From Dysgonomonas mossii DSM 22836 (lineage in GTDB: Bacteria; Bacteroidota; Bacteroidia; Bacteroidales; Dysgonomonadaceae): 64,000 nucleotides of DNA. The translations under genes were made by a program, and so were the position numbers. Of the stretch, positions 1 through 9,623 are shown piece by piece; position 1 is the first letter of the stretch, and each line of letters begins with the position of its first letter. The DNA is taken from the NCBI RefSeq assembly GCF_000213575.1, contig NZ_GL892005.1:529995-593994 (forward strand). The letters are read 5' to 3'. Under the pieces are notes generated by a model. That model ran no database searches, was not told where the DNA came from, and saw nothing but the letters and a program-made list of their open reading frames with translations.

Positions 1-1
1 T

Positions 2-679
2 ATAACCGGCTTATATTTTGCTTATACCAAAGGATATATACGAATGAACTACCCTTCTTTTGAGGAGTATCCGGTACAAGGCATAGATGTTTCTCATCAT
101 CAACAAACAATTGATTGGGGAAAATTAGACAAGCGATCCGTTCAATTTGCTTTTATAAAAGCCACAGAAGGAGGTAATCATAAAGATTCTCTTTTTCAGG
201 AAAACTGGAGACTAGCCATTCATCATAATGTACCGGTAGGTGCTTATCATTTTTTTACATTTTGTAAAGATGGGGATGCACAGGCTAGAAATTATATTCA
301 TTATGTACCTAAAGATAGTATAGATCTTCCGCCGATTATTGATTTGGAGTATGGCGGGAATTGCCAGCAGGAAAATCGTAAGGAAGATATTATAGCAGAA
401 ATTGCCAAGTTTATAGAGATTCTAGAAAATCATTATCAACGCAAGGTGCTTATTTATACTACAAATGAGTTTTATAAAAACTACATGATCGAACAGTTCG
501 TTGATAATCCCATTTGGATAAGAGATATAGTTTCTAAGCCAAAGCTGCCTGATGGGCGTAAATGGTTATTTTGGCAATATACGAATAAAGGGAAAATAGA
601 AGGCATAAAAACGAATGTTGACCTGAACGCATTTGCCGGAACTAGAGAGGAATTTGATCAACTGATAAAGAAAGATTGA
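2..679 (+). CDS. GH25 family muramidase (5' end outside window)
   Basis: This is a glycoside hydrolase family 25 lysozyme-like protein, predicted to cleave the peptidoglycan glycan backbone. The reading frame stays open to the left edge of the window. The residues before the first ATG (at 44) read LYFAYTKGYIR, which looks like the end of an N-terminal membrane anchor, so the true start lies upstream. Family hallmarks are visible: GIDVSHHQ near the start (catalytic Asp region), PIIDLEYGG about 100 residues after the ATG (the DxE pair) and a C-terminal FWQYTNKGKI followed by VDLNAF. The visible part spans almost the whole catalytic barrel. It ends at a strong hairpin facing a convergent peptidase gene. 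Function is inferred from the family. Confidence 0.9.
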   Translation: MTGLYFAYTKGYIRMNYPSFEEYPVQGIDVSHHQQTIDWGKLDKRSVQFAFIKATEGGNHKDSLFQENWRLAIHHNVPVGAYHFFTFCKDGDAQARNYIHYVPKDSIDLPPIIDLEYGGNCQQENRKEDIIAEIAKFIEILENHYQRKVLIYTTNEFYKNYMIEQFVDNPIWIRDIVSKPKLPDGRKWLFWQYTNKGKIEGIKTNVDLNAFAGTREEFDQLIKKD

Positions 680-698
680 TAATAAGACTATAAAATAA

Positions 699-730
699 AA
701 ATGGGTTCGTAGAAAACGAACCCATTTCTT
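699..730. terminator. Bidirectional hairpin between convergent genes
   Basis: A perfect 11-bp stem (AAATGGGTTCG at 699-709, CGAACCCATTT at 717-727) has a 7-nt loop and T/A-rich flanks. It lies between the stop of the GH25 gene and the stop of the leftward M13 peptidase gene, so it can serve both. Confidence 0.85.
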
Positions 731-746
731 TTAAAACCTATTTATA

Positions 747-2807
747 TTACCAGATATCAGCTCTCTTTTCTTTTGGAATATATAGAGAATCTTTTTCTGT
801 GATATTAAATGCTTTATACCATGCATCGATATGAGGTAATGTACCGTTTACACGCCATTTCCCTAAAGAGTGTGGATCTGTTTTTGTACGACGTAGGATT
901 TCTGCATCACGAATATTACCTGCCCATACTCCTGCATAAGATAAGAAGAAACGTTGAGCCGGAGTAAAGCCGTCTATTTTATCGCCTTTTTTAGCTTCAT
1001 CTGTTTTTTCGAATGCATTGTATGAAATTTGAAGTCCACCAAAGTCTCCGATGTTTTCTCCCAAAGTAAATGTTCCATTTGCAAATACACCCGGAAGAAC
1101 CTCTATCTTGTTGAAGTGTTGAACAAGCACCTGAGCTCTTTCGTTGAATTTCTTAGAGTCTTCTTTTGTCCACCAGTCCGACAGGTTACCTTCTTTATCA
1201 TATTTAGATCCTTGATCGTCAAATCCGTGAGACATCTCATGACCGATAACAACACCGATAGCTCCATAGTTAACCGCATCATCCTCGTTTAGATAGAAGA
1301 ATGGAGGTTGAAGAATTCCCGCAGGAAAACAAATTTCGTTTGTTGTTGGATTATAGTATGCATTTACCATTTGTGGAGGCATATGCCATTCACTCTTATC
1401 TACAGGCTTGTTAATCTTTTTGATCATTTCATTATAATCGAACTCACTTGCCCGTACTACATTTTCCCAATAAGAGTCTTTCTTTATAGTCAGTGTTGAA
1501 TAGTCTTTCCATTTGTCCGGATAACCAATCTTAACAGTAAAAGAGTTCAGTTTCTCCTGAGCTTTAGCTTTCGTTGCATCGCTCATCCATGTCAGGTTGT
1601 TGATGCGTTCGCCTAATGTTACTTGTAGATTTTTTACTAATCTGAGCATTCTTTCTTTAGCTTCCGCAGGGAAGTATTTTTCCACATACATTTGTCCTAC
1701 AGCTTCACTAAGAGCTCCATCTACAACTCCTACAGCACGCTTCCAACGAGGTTGTAATACTTTGCGGCCACTTAGTTGTTTCCCGTAGAAGTCAAAGTTT
1801 GCATTTACGAAATTGTCGCTAAGATACCCCGCAGCAGAATTAATCAAGCACCATGAAAGATACGCTTTCGACTCATCGATAGGTAGTGTATGGATTAAAT
1901 TTACTGCTGTTGCAATAGGCTTTACCTGAGCTACATTGATCTCTGTGAAATCTTTAGCATCGGCTGCATCAAAGAAGGCTTTCCAGTCAAAATTAGCTAC
2001 TGATTTATTCAAATCGGCAACATTCATTTTGTGATAATTCAATTCCGGAATTCTAGTGTCTTCTTTTTTGAAGTGATCTTTTGCTAAAGCTGTTTCTATT
2101 TTTAGAACTACATCAGCTGATTTTTGTGCATCAGCTTCGCTGTAGCCCGCATTTACAAATTGAGTCTTTATCAAGTTGAGATATCCCTTACGGATGGCAA
2201 CCGATGTAGAGTCTTGTGCAACATAGTAATCACGTTCGCCTAATCCCAGACCTCCCTGGTATAGTTGAACAATATTCATAGAACTATTCTTGTCGTCGGC
2301 ACCTACATATAGACCAAAGAATGGAGAGTTAGCATACTTTCTTAATTCTCCGGTTAGTTTTACTATATCAGCCGTTGTCGAAGCTTTGTTTATATTATCC
2401 AACTGAGCTTTTATAGGTTTTGCTCCGTCGGTATTCAGCTTCGTACTATCCATTCCCAACGCAAACAGGTCTCCAATCTTTTGAGCAATAGAACCTTGCT
2501 CATGTTTTGTTTTACCCAATTCTTCGATAAGACCTTTTACTTGCTCTTGGTTTCGTTCTGCCAATTGATCGAACGAGCCATAGCGTGCATATTCGTCTTT
2601 CATAGGGTTTGCTTTTGCCCAACCGCCTGTAGCGTATTGGTAAAAGTCGTTGCCGGGGATAGCTGTAATATCCAGATTGGCAGTATCAAATTTCTGTGCG
2701 ATATTCATAATATCAGCATCCGAGTCCTGTGCGCTTGCCTTTTGTTTACAGCTCACTTGCGTTAGAGCAAGAGCGGCAATCGGTAAATAGAAATAGATTT
2801 TGTTCAT
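747..2807 (-). CDS. M13 family zinc metallopeptidase, lipoprotein
   Basis: This is a neprilysin/PepO-type (M13) zinc endopeptidase of about 686 residues. The start is set at the ATG at 2807, because from there the protein opens with a lipoprotein signal (MNKIYFYLP... with lipobox LTQVSC, Cys20). The longer frame to 2858 overlaps the upstream gene and adds 17 unlikely residues. The catalytic HEMSH lies near residue 522, and the third zinc ligand lies in ENIGDFGG near residue 582. Full family length is present, with the N-terminal M13 domain before the catalytic domain. It is probably exported and anchored to a membrane, cleaving peptides in the periplasm. It follows the SGNH hydrolase gene by 14 nt and is the last gene of that leftward set. 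Confidence 0.93.
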   Translation of the reverse strand: MNKIYFYLPIAALALTQVSCKQKASAQDSDADIMNIAQKFDTANLDITAIPGNDFYQYATGGWAKANPMKDEYARYGSFDQLAERNQEQVKGLIEELGKTKHEQGSIAQKIGDLFALGMDSTKLNTDGAKPIKAQLDNINKASTTADIVKLTGELRKYANSPFFGLYVGADDKNSSMNIVQLYQGGLGLGERDYYVAQDSTSVAIRKGYLNLIKTQFVNAGYSEADAQKSADVVLKIETALAKDHFKKEDTRIPELNYHKMNVADLNKSVANFDWKAFFDAADAKDFTEINVAQVKPIATAVNLIHTLPIDESKAYLSWCLINSAAGYLSDNFVNANFDFYGKQLSGRKVLQPRWKRAVGVVDGALSEAVGQMYVEKYFPAEAKERMLRLVKNLQVTLGERINNLTWMSDATKAKAQEKLNSFTVKIGYPDKWKDYSTLTIKKDSYWENVVRASEFDYNEMIKKINKPVDKSEWHMPPQMVNAYYNPTTNEICFPAGILQPPFFYLNEDDAVNYGAIGVVIGHEMSHGFDDQGSKYDKEGNLSDWWTKEDSKKFNERAQVLVQHFNKIEVLPGVFANGTFTLGENIGDFGGLQISYNAFEKTDEAKKGDKIDGFTPAQRFFLSYAGVWAGNIRDAEILRRTKTDPHSLGKWRVNGTLPHIDAWYKAFNITEKDSLYIPKEKRADIW

Positions 2808-2821
2808 ATAAATTAAATTAG

Positions 2822-3490
2822 TTACTCCTCTACATATTTTCGTATTTGGTCTACCCAAACTGTATATCCGTTATCGTTCAGATGCAATCCGTCCGTTGTG
2901 TACTTTGCATCTAAGGTTCTGTCTTCGCTCAAAAAAGCAGGGTAAATATTGATAAAGGTTATATTCTCCTTTTCACAGAAAGCTTTTAACTCTTTATTCA
3001 ACTGCTCTATCTGCCATTCTTTATTCAACATCCGTTGATATACATTCCTATTGTTGTTGATTGGCAATAGGCTTTGTACATAGATCTTTGTATAAGGCGA
3101 GCCTGTTTCTATCTGATAGATGATAGACTTGATGCCTATCATTATTTTCTCATTCGACCTGCTGAGAGATATATCATTGATTCCTGCCATAAGGAATACC
3201 TTCTTTGGCTTAGCGACTATAATTTCGTTTAACCGATTGAGCATCCCCAATGTATTATCACCTGCTATGCCTCTGTTTACAGGTTTTTGAGTAGGGAAGT
3301 ATTCATTCCATTTCCCTCCTTGTGTCAGACTATTCCCTAAAAATATTATTTGCCCATTAGTGAGAGGGTTTGCCTTGAAGTAAGCCATTCTTTCGAGATA
3401 GGTTTTATTTTCAAGGATATTTTCTTGTATTTCCTGTGCCGATAAAATCATAGTACAAAATAACATCAAAATTGATAATATAGTTCTCAT
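2822..3490 (-). CDS. SGNH/GDSL-family hydrolase, secreted
   Basis: This is an esterase/lipase-like SGNH hydrolase of 222 residues with an N-terminal signal peptide (MRTILSILMLFCTMILSAQ). The conserved blocks are present: GNSLT (nucleophile Ser), GIAGDNT, AGINDIS and the C-terminal DGLHLND with the Asp/His pair. An in-frame TTG nine bases upstream also exists, but the ATG at 3490 gives a better signal peptide. The substrate cannot be read from sequence; relatives include acetyl-xylan esterases and platelet-activating-factor acetylhydrolase-like enzymes. It sits 11 nt after the ABC-F gene and 14 nt before the M13 peptidase gene, so the three are probably co-transcribed. Confidence 0.9.
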   Translation of the reverse strand: MRTILSILMLFCTMILSAQEIQENILENKTYLERMAYFKANPLTNGQIIFLGNSLTQGGKWNEYFPTQKPVNRGIAGDNTLGMLNRLNEIIVAKPKKVFLMAGINDISLSRSNEKIMIGIKSIIYQIETGSPYTKIYVQSLLPINNNRNVYQRMLNKEWQIEQLNKELKAFCEKENITFINIYPAFLSEDRTLDAKYTTDGLHLNDNGYTVWVDQIRKYVEE

Positions 3491-3501
3491 AGAATACAAA
3501 T

Positions 3502-5439
3502 TTAGTCTTTCGAAATATTTTGAAGTTCAACAGTCAATTCTTCCCATTTGAGCATATCGTCTTCCAACTCTTTTGTTAATAGCCCATGCCTTTCGAAAAG
3601 AGAAGCATCGGCCGCACCTTCGGGTGTTGTTAGTTTGAGTTCTATTTCGGCTATTTCGTTCTCTTTACTTTCTATAGTTTTTTCTATATCCGAAATCTGC
3701 TTTTCTACTCGTTTGATTTGACGGCCTAATTCTTTTCGCTCTTCGTAAGATAGCTTATTTACAGGTTCTTGATCTGTAGTCTTATCAGATTCATTAAGCG
3801 GAGATGTAGACACTTCAAGTTCTTTGAGGCTATCCATCTTTTTCTTTTCAAGAAACTCATAGATTCCGCCTAAGTGCTCTATTACTTGCTGATTACCAAA
3901 TTCGTAAACTTTTTCTACCAGTCCGTTTAAGAAGTCACGATCATGAGATACTACGATAACAGTTCCGTCAAACTCTTTAATTGCTTTTTTCAAAACATCC
4001 TTCGAACGCATATCGAGGTGATTGGTCGGCTCATCGAGAATAAGCAGATTGACGGGTTCGAGTAGCAGGCGTATCATTGCCAAGCGGCTACGTTCTCCAC
4101 CCGACAATACTTTTACCTTTTTGTCAGATGCTTCGCCACCAAACATGAAAGCACCTAATATATCTCTGATCTTAGTTCGTATATCACCTACAGCCACATA
4201 GTCTATTGTTTCGAATACTGTCAGATTTTCATCCAATAATTGTGCTTGATTCTGAGCAAAGTAGCCTATTTTTACATTATGTCCTAGTTCTAGTTTGCCT
4301 TTAAAGTCAATCTCGCTCATAATGCATTTCACTAAAGTAGACTTCCCTTCTCCATTCTTCCCAACAAAAGCTACCTTATCTCCTCTATGTATTGTAAATG
4401 TCACATCTTTGAAGATCAGATGATCTCCATAGCTTTTTTCTACATTTTCTACAATTACAGGATAAGAACCTGAGCGTGGTGCGGGAGGGAATTTAAGATT
4501 CAGCATAGCATTATCTTCATCGTCTACCTCCAGTCGTTCTAGCTTATCCAATTGCTTTATGCGTGATTGTACTTGTACCGATTTTGTTGCTTTGTAGCGG
4601 AAACGCTCTATAAACTCTTCGGTTTTCTGTATTTGCTTTTGCTGATTTTCGTAAGCTCGTATTTGATGCTCGCGGTGCTCTTTTCTTAGCTCTACATATT
4701 TAGTATAGGGAACTTTATAATCGTAAATACGCCCAAGAGATATTTCTATGGTACGTTGGGTTACAGCATCCAGAAAAGCACGGTCGTGGGATACAAGCAA
4801 GACAGCATTGGCACGGGTCGAAAGAAATGTTTCGAGCCACTGGATTGACTCTATATCAAGGTGATTTGTCGGTTCATCGAGCAAAAGTACGTCGGGGCGT
4901 TGAAGGAGCAATTTCGCCAATTCGATACGCATGCGCCATCCTCCGCTAAACTCACTGGTTGGACGTTCAAAGTCTGTCCGTTTAAATCCCAGACCTGTCA
5001 GTGTCTTTTCTATTTCTGCCTGAAAGTTGCTCCCCCCCGACATCATAAATTCCTCGTTGAGATAAGATGACTTCTCAATCAGGTTGTGATAGGCTTCCGA
5101 CTCATAGTCTGTTCTTTCAGCCAACTGTTTGTTTACATACTCTAATTCGGTTTCTATCTTCTGTATGTGTGAAAATGCTAAAGAAGCCTCTTCAAAAACA
5201 GTATTACCTTCTTTTAGGGTCATGTGCTGCGGCAGATAACCGATACTTATGTCTTTGGGCACAGAAAGATTTCCTCGTGTAGGAGCTTGCAGCCCCGCAA
5301 ATATTTTAAGCATGGTTGATTTACCTGCTCCATTTTTACCAACAAGGGCTATTCTTTCCTTCTTGTTGATAACAAAAGATATATCGTCAAAGAGGCTGAA
5401 ACCTCCGAATTCTACCGTTAGTCCTTCTACTGAAATCAC
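3502..5439 (-). CDS. ABC-F family ATPase (Uup/YkpA-like)
   Basis: This soluble protein has two ABC ATPase domains and no membrane segments, the layout of ABC-F translation factors that act on ribosomes. There are two Walker A motifs (GKNGAGKS, GKNGEGKS), two signatures (FSGGW, LSGGE), two Walker B/DEPTNHLD motifs and a charged linker between domains. A coiled-coil C-terminal tail of about 90 residues is like that of Uup. I place the start at the GTG at 5439 (MISVEGL...). A TATTTTTG promoter element at 5463-5470 would start the transcript downstream of the alternative TTG at 5475. It is 645 residues from GTG. Nothing specific points to antibiotic resistance; a housekeeping role is more likely. 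Confidence 0.9.
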   Translation of the reverse strand: MISVEGLTVEFGGFSLFDDISFVINKKERIALVGKNGAGKSTMLKIFAGLQAPTRGNLSVPKDISIGYLPQHMTLKEGNTVFEEASLAFSHIQKIETELEYVNKQLAERTDYESEAYHNLIEKSSYLNEEFMMSGGSNFQAEIEKTLTGLGFKRTDFERPTSEFSGGWRMRIELAKLLLQRPDVLLLDEPTNHLDIESIQWLETFLSTRANAVLLVSHDRAFLDAVTQRTIEISLGRIYDYKVPYTKYVELRKEHREHQIRAYENQQKQIQKTEEFIERFRYKATKSVQVQSRIKQLDKLERLEVDDEDNAMLNLKFPPAPRSGSYPVIVENVEKSYGDHLIFKDVTFTIHRGDKVAFVGKNGEGKSTLVKCIMSEIDFKGKLELGHNVKIGYFAQNQAQLLDENLTVFETIDYVAVGDIRTKIRDILGAFMFGGEASDKKVKVLSGGERSRLAMIRLLLEPVNLLILDEPTNHLDMRSKDVLKKAIKEFDGTVIVVSHDRDFLNGLVEKVYEFGNQQVIEHLGGIYEFLEKKKMDSLKELEVSTSPLNESDKTTDQEPVNKLSYEERKELGRQIKRVEKQISDIEKTIESKENEIAEIELKLTTPEGAADASLFERHGLLTKELEDDMLKWEELTVELQNISKD

Positions 5440-5462
5440 ATCAATTAAGTTTATAAAACGTA

Positions 5463-5470
5463 CAAAAATA
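5463..5470 (-). promoter_or_regulatory. Bacteroidota -7 element upstream of the ABC-F gene
   Basis: The minus strand reads TATTTTTG, matching TAnnTTTG. It lies 24-31 nt before the proposed GTG start. No clear -33 TTTG is visible. Its position argues against the upstream TTG as start codon. Confidence 0.5.
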
Positions 5471-5544
5471 GTCAATTTTACTGCATCTGGCTATTTTTGA
5501 TCTTTATTTTCAGCGTTGAAGCCTATTCTGATTTTTATTGCATC

Positions 5545-6902
5545 TCAGATATCGTGGATTCTTTTATTTTTTATGTCTAAAACATTTAATATGACAGATA
5601 ATACAATAAGCATTTCGAACGGAAAGCTAAATCGAGAATTTGTTCCGTATGTAACAAAAGCTTGTAGTATAGATGCTGTAAATACTATTATAGATATTGT
5701 TAGCTGAGGGCTAATCTTCTTTTGCCTTATACCTCTGAATATATTGTAAGGAATAAGGATTATAAATGCGATCTTGATTAATTGTAATAGAATCCTTTCT
5801 AGGTAGCATATATACAATAATATTTCATTGGCATGAGGAATCGCAAATTTATCATATTCCCAATACAGCGATGTTTTCCAAAAGTCACGCCACGAGATAA
5901 AAACCTGCTGCAAGTACGCTGTCGGGTTCTCTTTAATTGTAGCTATACTATAATCATAAAGCCTGTTGGATAAGTCGGGGAACGATAAGCCGGTTTCCGA
6001 TTCCAATTCAGGGTATGCTTCCCAGATAGTCATTGCTATTTCCTTGTCCGAAATCCTGTTGTCTCTATACTTGGCATATATATTGCCTATTGCGTTATAT
6101 TCGGGTGTTGTTTTTTCTGCAAAGTTGACACAGTTCTGAGCAAGATTGAATCCGTAAAAAGTAGTAGAAGTGAAATAACCTGTGTTCTTTTTGTTTACAT
6201 AAGACCAACCGAGAAAAACCAAAAGAGGAATTATTAAGATAAAAGACAGTCTGGTTAACAGAACCTTGAATGAACTAGCATTTAATAAAATAAAAAAAGA
6301 ATTACGGGTAAGAATACATAAAAAGGCTTTATCAAAACAAGGTATCCACACAATATACCGAGGTTTATGTATTGATTAGATTCTCCGCTTCGAATTCTAA
6401 AAAACAGATACAATATAAGTGTTACAACGAGTAATGTAAGTGTTTCTGTAAGAATAGCTACCTCAAAGAAAATAGTTGGTAAATAACAACTTAATATAAT
6501 CGTTAAATAAAAAGATATCTTTTTGCTCAACCTCACCGATAGGCATGTTTTGTAGAAGTAAATAAGAGTAACTATTCCTATAATAAACTGTAGTGCACCT
6601 GTTGTAGAATAAGAGATATTACTCAACGCAAGTAAAATAGGATATCCCGGAGAACGTTGACCTTCATAGCTTGAAAAATCAAAGTTTAGTATTCTCTTAG
6701 CTAACTCTACATACCCTTCACTATCAGGATAGAGGGTTATATACTGATATAAAAAGGCAACAACTAAGCGAACTAAAGTACCGACAATAATGATGCTTTT
6801 TATCGGATTATCTGTTACCCATTTTCTTATTTTAGCGAATGTGTTCAATAAATTCTTTTTGATAAAATTAAGCTTTATATCGATTGGTGATGTGTATTGC
6901 AA
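5545..6902 (-). pseudogene. Frameshifted membrane glycosyltransferase (GT39/ArnT-like)
   Basis: Two leftward reading frames form one gene. The 5' part (6902-6282) carries a short soluble start, several hydrophobic segments and YPDSEGYVELAKRI...GQRSPGYP, which resembles the first periplasmic loop of PMT/ArnT-type polyprenyl-phosphate sugar transferases. The 3' part continues in another frame, starting with the membrane segment VLLTRLSFILIIPLLVFLGW. The break coincides with a run of seven A (6292-6298; T7 on the coding strand). One added T would join the frames into a protein of about 452 residues. The start is uncertain: no ATG is present in the frame and TTG at 6902 is used here. It could be a true pseudogene, a phase-variable gene or a sequencing error. 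Confidence 0.7.
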
Positions 6903-6910
6903 TAAATAAT

Positions 6911-6918
6911 TATTTTTG
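6911..6918 (+). promoter_or_regulatory. -7 element for the HerA-like ATPase gene
   Basis: TATTTTTG matches TAnnTTTG and lies 77 nt upstream of the ATG at 6995, in the gap between divergent genes. No good -33 box is seen. Confidence 0.45.
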
Positions 6919-6994
6919 TAATACCATTAGCGAACTTTTTATACTCCTTTTTGATTTTATATAATAAGAAAACAAACTTAAAAAATATAATCCA

Positions 6995-8500
6995 ATGTAT
7001 GATAATGAAAAAAGAGCTTTTATAGCTATTTCTCCCGAACAGGAAGTCTGTATGGTTCCTAAAATGGCTAATCGACACGGACTTATCACCGGAGCCACAG
7101 GTACAGGAAAAACAGTGACGTTACAGACCTTGGCCGAGACATTCAGCAGAATGGGAGTTCCTGTATTTGCTGCAGACGTGAAGGGCGATTTATCGGGTGT
7201 AGCCGCCGTTGGAGGAAATAAGGAGAGCGTTACCCAACGTGTAGAATCATACAAATTGGCAGATAAAGGATTTAAATTTCAGGATTTCCCTGTTCAGTTT
7301 TGGGATGTCTTTGGAGATCAAGGTGCGCCTATCAGAGCCACAATTGCAGATATGGGGCCGCTTCTATTAAGCAGGCTTTTATCTCTCAATGATACTCAAT
7401 CGGCAGTTCTCTCTATTATATTTAAATTAGCAAAAGATGAGTCTTTAGATATTATTGATTTGAAAGACTTGCAAAAGCTTTTGGAATATGTAGGGAATAA
7501 TGCCAATCGTTTTACAACAAGCTATGGCAATATCTCTACGGCAAGTGTTGGAGCTATACAGCGTGGATTAATTGCGTTAGAGCAAGAAGGTGCTGATAAA
7601 TTCTTCGGAGAGCCGAATCTGAATATCGACGATCTGATACAAACAGTAGGAGAGAAGGGCGTTATAAATATATTGGCAGCAGATAAGCTGATGAATTCTC
7701 CACGTGTATATACTACATTCCTGATGTGGCTGATGACCAAGCTGTTTGAAGTGATGCCCGAAGTGGGAGATCCGGATAAACCAAAACTGGTATTCTTTTT
7801 CGATGAAGCTCATTTACTGTTTAGTGATGCCCCGAAGGCATTGTTGGAAAAGATAGAGCAGGTTGTCCGTCTCATTCGTTCGAAAGGGATAGGCGTCTAT
7901 TTTATATCACAGACTCCTGCTGATATTCCGGACTCTGTATTAGGTCAGTTAGGAAATCGTGTACAACATGCTTTGCGAGCCTATACGCCGAAAGATCAGA
8001 AAGCAGTTAAAGTTGCGGCGCAGACTTTCAGAGCGAATCCTAAATTTGATACAGAACAGGCAATCTCCGAATTAGCAACAGGAGAGGCTTTAGTCTCGCT
8101 ATTAGATGAAAAAGGTCGACCCAATATGGTCGAAAGAGCTTTTATTCTACCGCCTGAAGGGCAAATCGGACCATTGGATACTGCTGCCCGTAATCAGATG
8201 ACGCAGGGTTCTATTTTGTATCGCCACTATGCACAAGGAATAGATCGAGAATCAGCTTACGAAATCTTAACGGAGCGTTTGCAAGGTACTTTGAGTGAGA
8301 AAGAACAAGCGGCGCAGGATAAAGCAGAGGCAAAAGCTCAGAAAGAAGCCGAAAGGGCACAGCGTGAACAGGCTAAGATTGACCAAAAGAATGCCGTAGA
8401 GAACAAACGATTTTGGAGTAGAATGGCAACGACAGTGCTTGTCCCTATTGCCAAACAGGTATTGAATGTGTTTCTCAAAAGCTCTTCAAAGAAAAGATAG
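6995..8500 (+). CDS. HerA/DUF853-family ATPase
   Basis: This is an ATPase of the HerA/FtsK-like superfamily with a helicase HerA-like domain (DUF853, the family of E. coli YjgR), 501 residues. Walker A GATGTGKT is at residues 33-40, Walker B KLVFFFDEAH near residue 265, and a sensor-like YFISQTPADIP near 305 followed by an arginine-rich segment. Residues about 435-470 form a charged Ala/Glu/Lys/Gln-rich coiled coil, and the C-terminus is basic. The cellular role of the family is not established; DNA translocation is inferred from homology only. No NurA-like nuclease is adjacent, unlike archaeal HerA loci. It stands alone, with its own promoter element and a hairpin after the stop. Confidence 0.88.
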   Translation: MYDNEKRAFIAISPEQEVCMVPKMANRHGLITGATGTGKTVTLQTLAETFSRMGVPVFAADVKGDLSGVAAVGGNKESVTQRVESYKLADKGFKFQDFPVQFWDVFGDQGAPIRATIADMGPLLLSRLLSLNDTQSAVLSIIFKLAKDESLDIIDLKDLQKLLEYVGNNANRFTTSYGNISTASVGAIQRGLIALEQEGADKFFGEPNLNIDDLIQTVGEKGVINILAADKLMNSPRVYTTFLMWLMTKLFEVMPEVGDPDKPKLVFFFDEAHLLFSDAPKALLEKIEQVVRLIRSKGIGVYFISQTPADIPDSVLGQLGNRVQHALRAYTPKDQKAVKVAAQTFRANPKFDTEQAISELATGEALVSLLDEKGRPNMVERAFILPPEGQIGPLDTAARNQMTQGSILYRHYAQGIDRESAYEILTERLQGTLSEKEQAAQDKAEAKAQKEAERAQREQAKIDQKNAVENKRFWSRMATTVLVPIAKQVLNVFLKSSSKKR

Positions 8501-8520
8501 AGCCTGATATATAAACTATA

Positions 8521-8565
8521 GAAAGACAGTCGACTGGAATCAACCATTCGGCTGTTTTCTTTATA
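8521..8565 (+). terminator. Probable terminator after the HerA-like ATPase gene
   Basis: GAAAGACAGTCG (8521-8532) pairs with CGGCTGTTTTC (8549-8559), with two G-T pairs and one bulge, followed by a short T-rich stretch. Confidence 0.6.
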
Positions 8566-8621
8566 GATACAATCTTTGTTTATTTTTTTTCAAAATTTAC
8601 TGTCGGATTAATTTATCATCC

Positions 8622-8629
8622 TACCTTTG
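8622..8629 (+). promoter_or_regulatory. -7 element for the methyltransferase gene
   Basis: TACCTTTG matches TAnnTTTG and lies about 97 nt before the ATG at 8727. A weak TTTA at 8596-8599 sits at roughly the right distance for a -33 box. Confidence 0.5.
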
Positions 8630-8726
8630 TAGCCTTGAACCCAGAAAACAATAAAATCTTCAAATACGAACATTTGTTGAGCATTGATTTCGCTTTCAAA
8701 TTCAGACTGAATAAAAGGAAATAAAG

Positions 8727-9623
8727 ATGCAATTACTCAGACCGCAGCATTGGAAAGATTATGAACTGATCGACTCGGGCGATTATGAAAAATTAGAACG
8801 TTTTGGTAAATACATTATCCGACGTCCCGAACCACAGGCAGTATGGCGTAAGTCTCTGCCCGAGAAAGAGTGGGAGGACGCAGCCGATGCCACTTTCAAG
8901 AAGGAGAAAGGGAAGACATCCCAAGATGGTAACGACAAAGGTGTTTGGGTACAAAAAAATGGAATGCCCGACCAATGGTTTATCAACTATGAATATAAGG
9001 AAATGAAACTTCGGTTTCGCCTCGGTCTTACTTCTTTCAAGCATGTAGGGGTGTTTCCTGAACAATCGGAGAATTGGGACTTCATATACGATACAGTTCG
9101 GAACCTCAATGTTTCTGAACCCAAAGTGTTGAATCTTTTTGCATATACAGGTGGGGCTTCTATTGCGGCTAAAAGTGCAGGAGCTGATGTGACGCATGTA
9201 GATTCTGTGAAACAGGTAATCACGTGGTCGCGTGAAAATATGGATGCTTCCGGTCTGCATGATATACGCTGGATCGTAGAAGACGCACTTAAGTTTTGCC
9301 GCCGCGAAGTAAAAAGAGGTAAGAAGTATAATGGGATAATACTAGACCCTCCTGCATATGGTCGTGGTCCTGATGGCGAAAAGTGGATATTGGAAGAGAA
9401 TATAGCTGAAATAATGTCTCTTTGTTCGCAATTGCTGGAGGAATCCAATTCATTCCTTATACTAAATCTGTACTCTATGGGCTTCTCGGCTGTCATCGCC
9501 GATAACCTCATAAAGGATTATTTTTCTGATGTCAAAGATCGCACGTACGGAGAACTGGTTGTTCCTGAAAAATCCGGTAAAAATCTGCCCTTAAGTATTT
9601 ATATCCGTTTGATCAGAAAATAG
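8727..9623 (+). CDS. Class I SAM-dependent methyltransferase (RlmI/RlmK-like)
   Basis: This is a 298-residue methyltransferase related to the Rossmann-fold half of 23S rRNA m5C methyltransferases such as RlmI and the RlmK domain of RlmKL. SAM-binding motif I (VLNLFAYTGGAS) lies near residue 133, an acidic motif II (VDSVKQVITWSREN) follows, and DPPAYGRG near residue 206 matches the catalytic DPP[AS]F-type motif. The N-terminal PUA domain of RlmI is missing; instead there is a short beta-rich region of about 100 residues. An RNA substrate is inferred, not shown. The stop codon is followed directly by the first arm of an interspersed repeat. Confidence 0.88.
   Translation: MQLLRPQHWKDYELIDSGDYEKLERFGKYIIRRPEPQAVWRKSLPEKEWEDAADATFKKEKGKTSQDGNDKGVWVQKNGMPDQWFINYEYKEMKLRFRLGLTSFKHVGVFPEQSENWDFIYDTVRNLNVSEPKVLNLFAYTGGASIAAKSAGADVTHVDSVKQVITWSRENMDASGLHDIRWIVEDALKFCRREVKRGKKYNGIILDPPAYGRGPDGEKWILEENIAEIMSLCSQLLEESNSFLILNLYSMGFSAVIADNLIKDYFSDVKDRTYGELVVPEKSGKNLPLSIYIRLIRK

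Noticed and set aside
3502-5439. ABC-F gene as an antibiotic-resistance determinant
   Set aside because: The protein has the general Uup/YkpA layout. No resistance-type linker features or leader peptide with an attenuator were seen.
5516-5707. 63-residue plus-strand frame over the 3' end of the glycosyltransferase gene
   Set aside because: Antisense to a recognisable coding region, with no domain.
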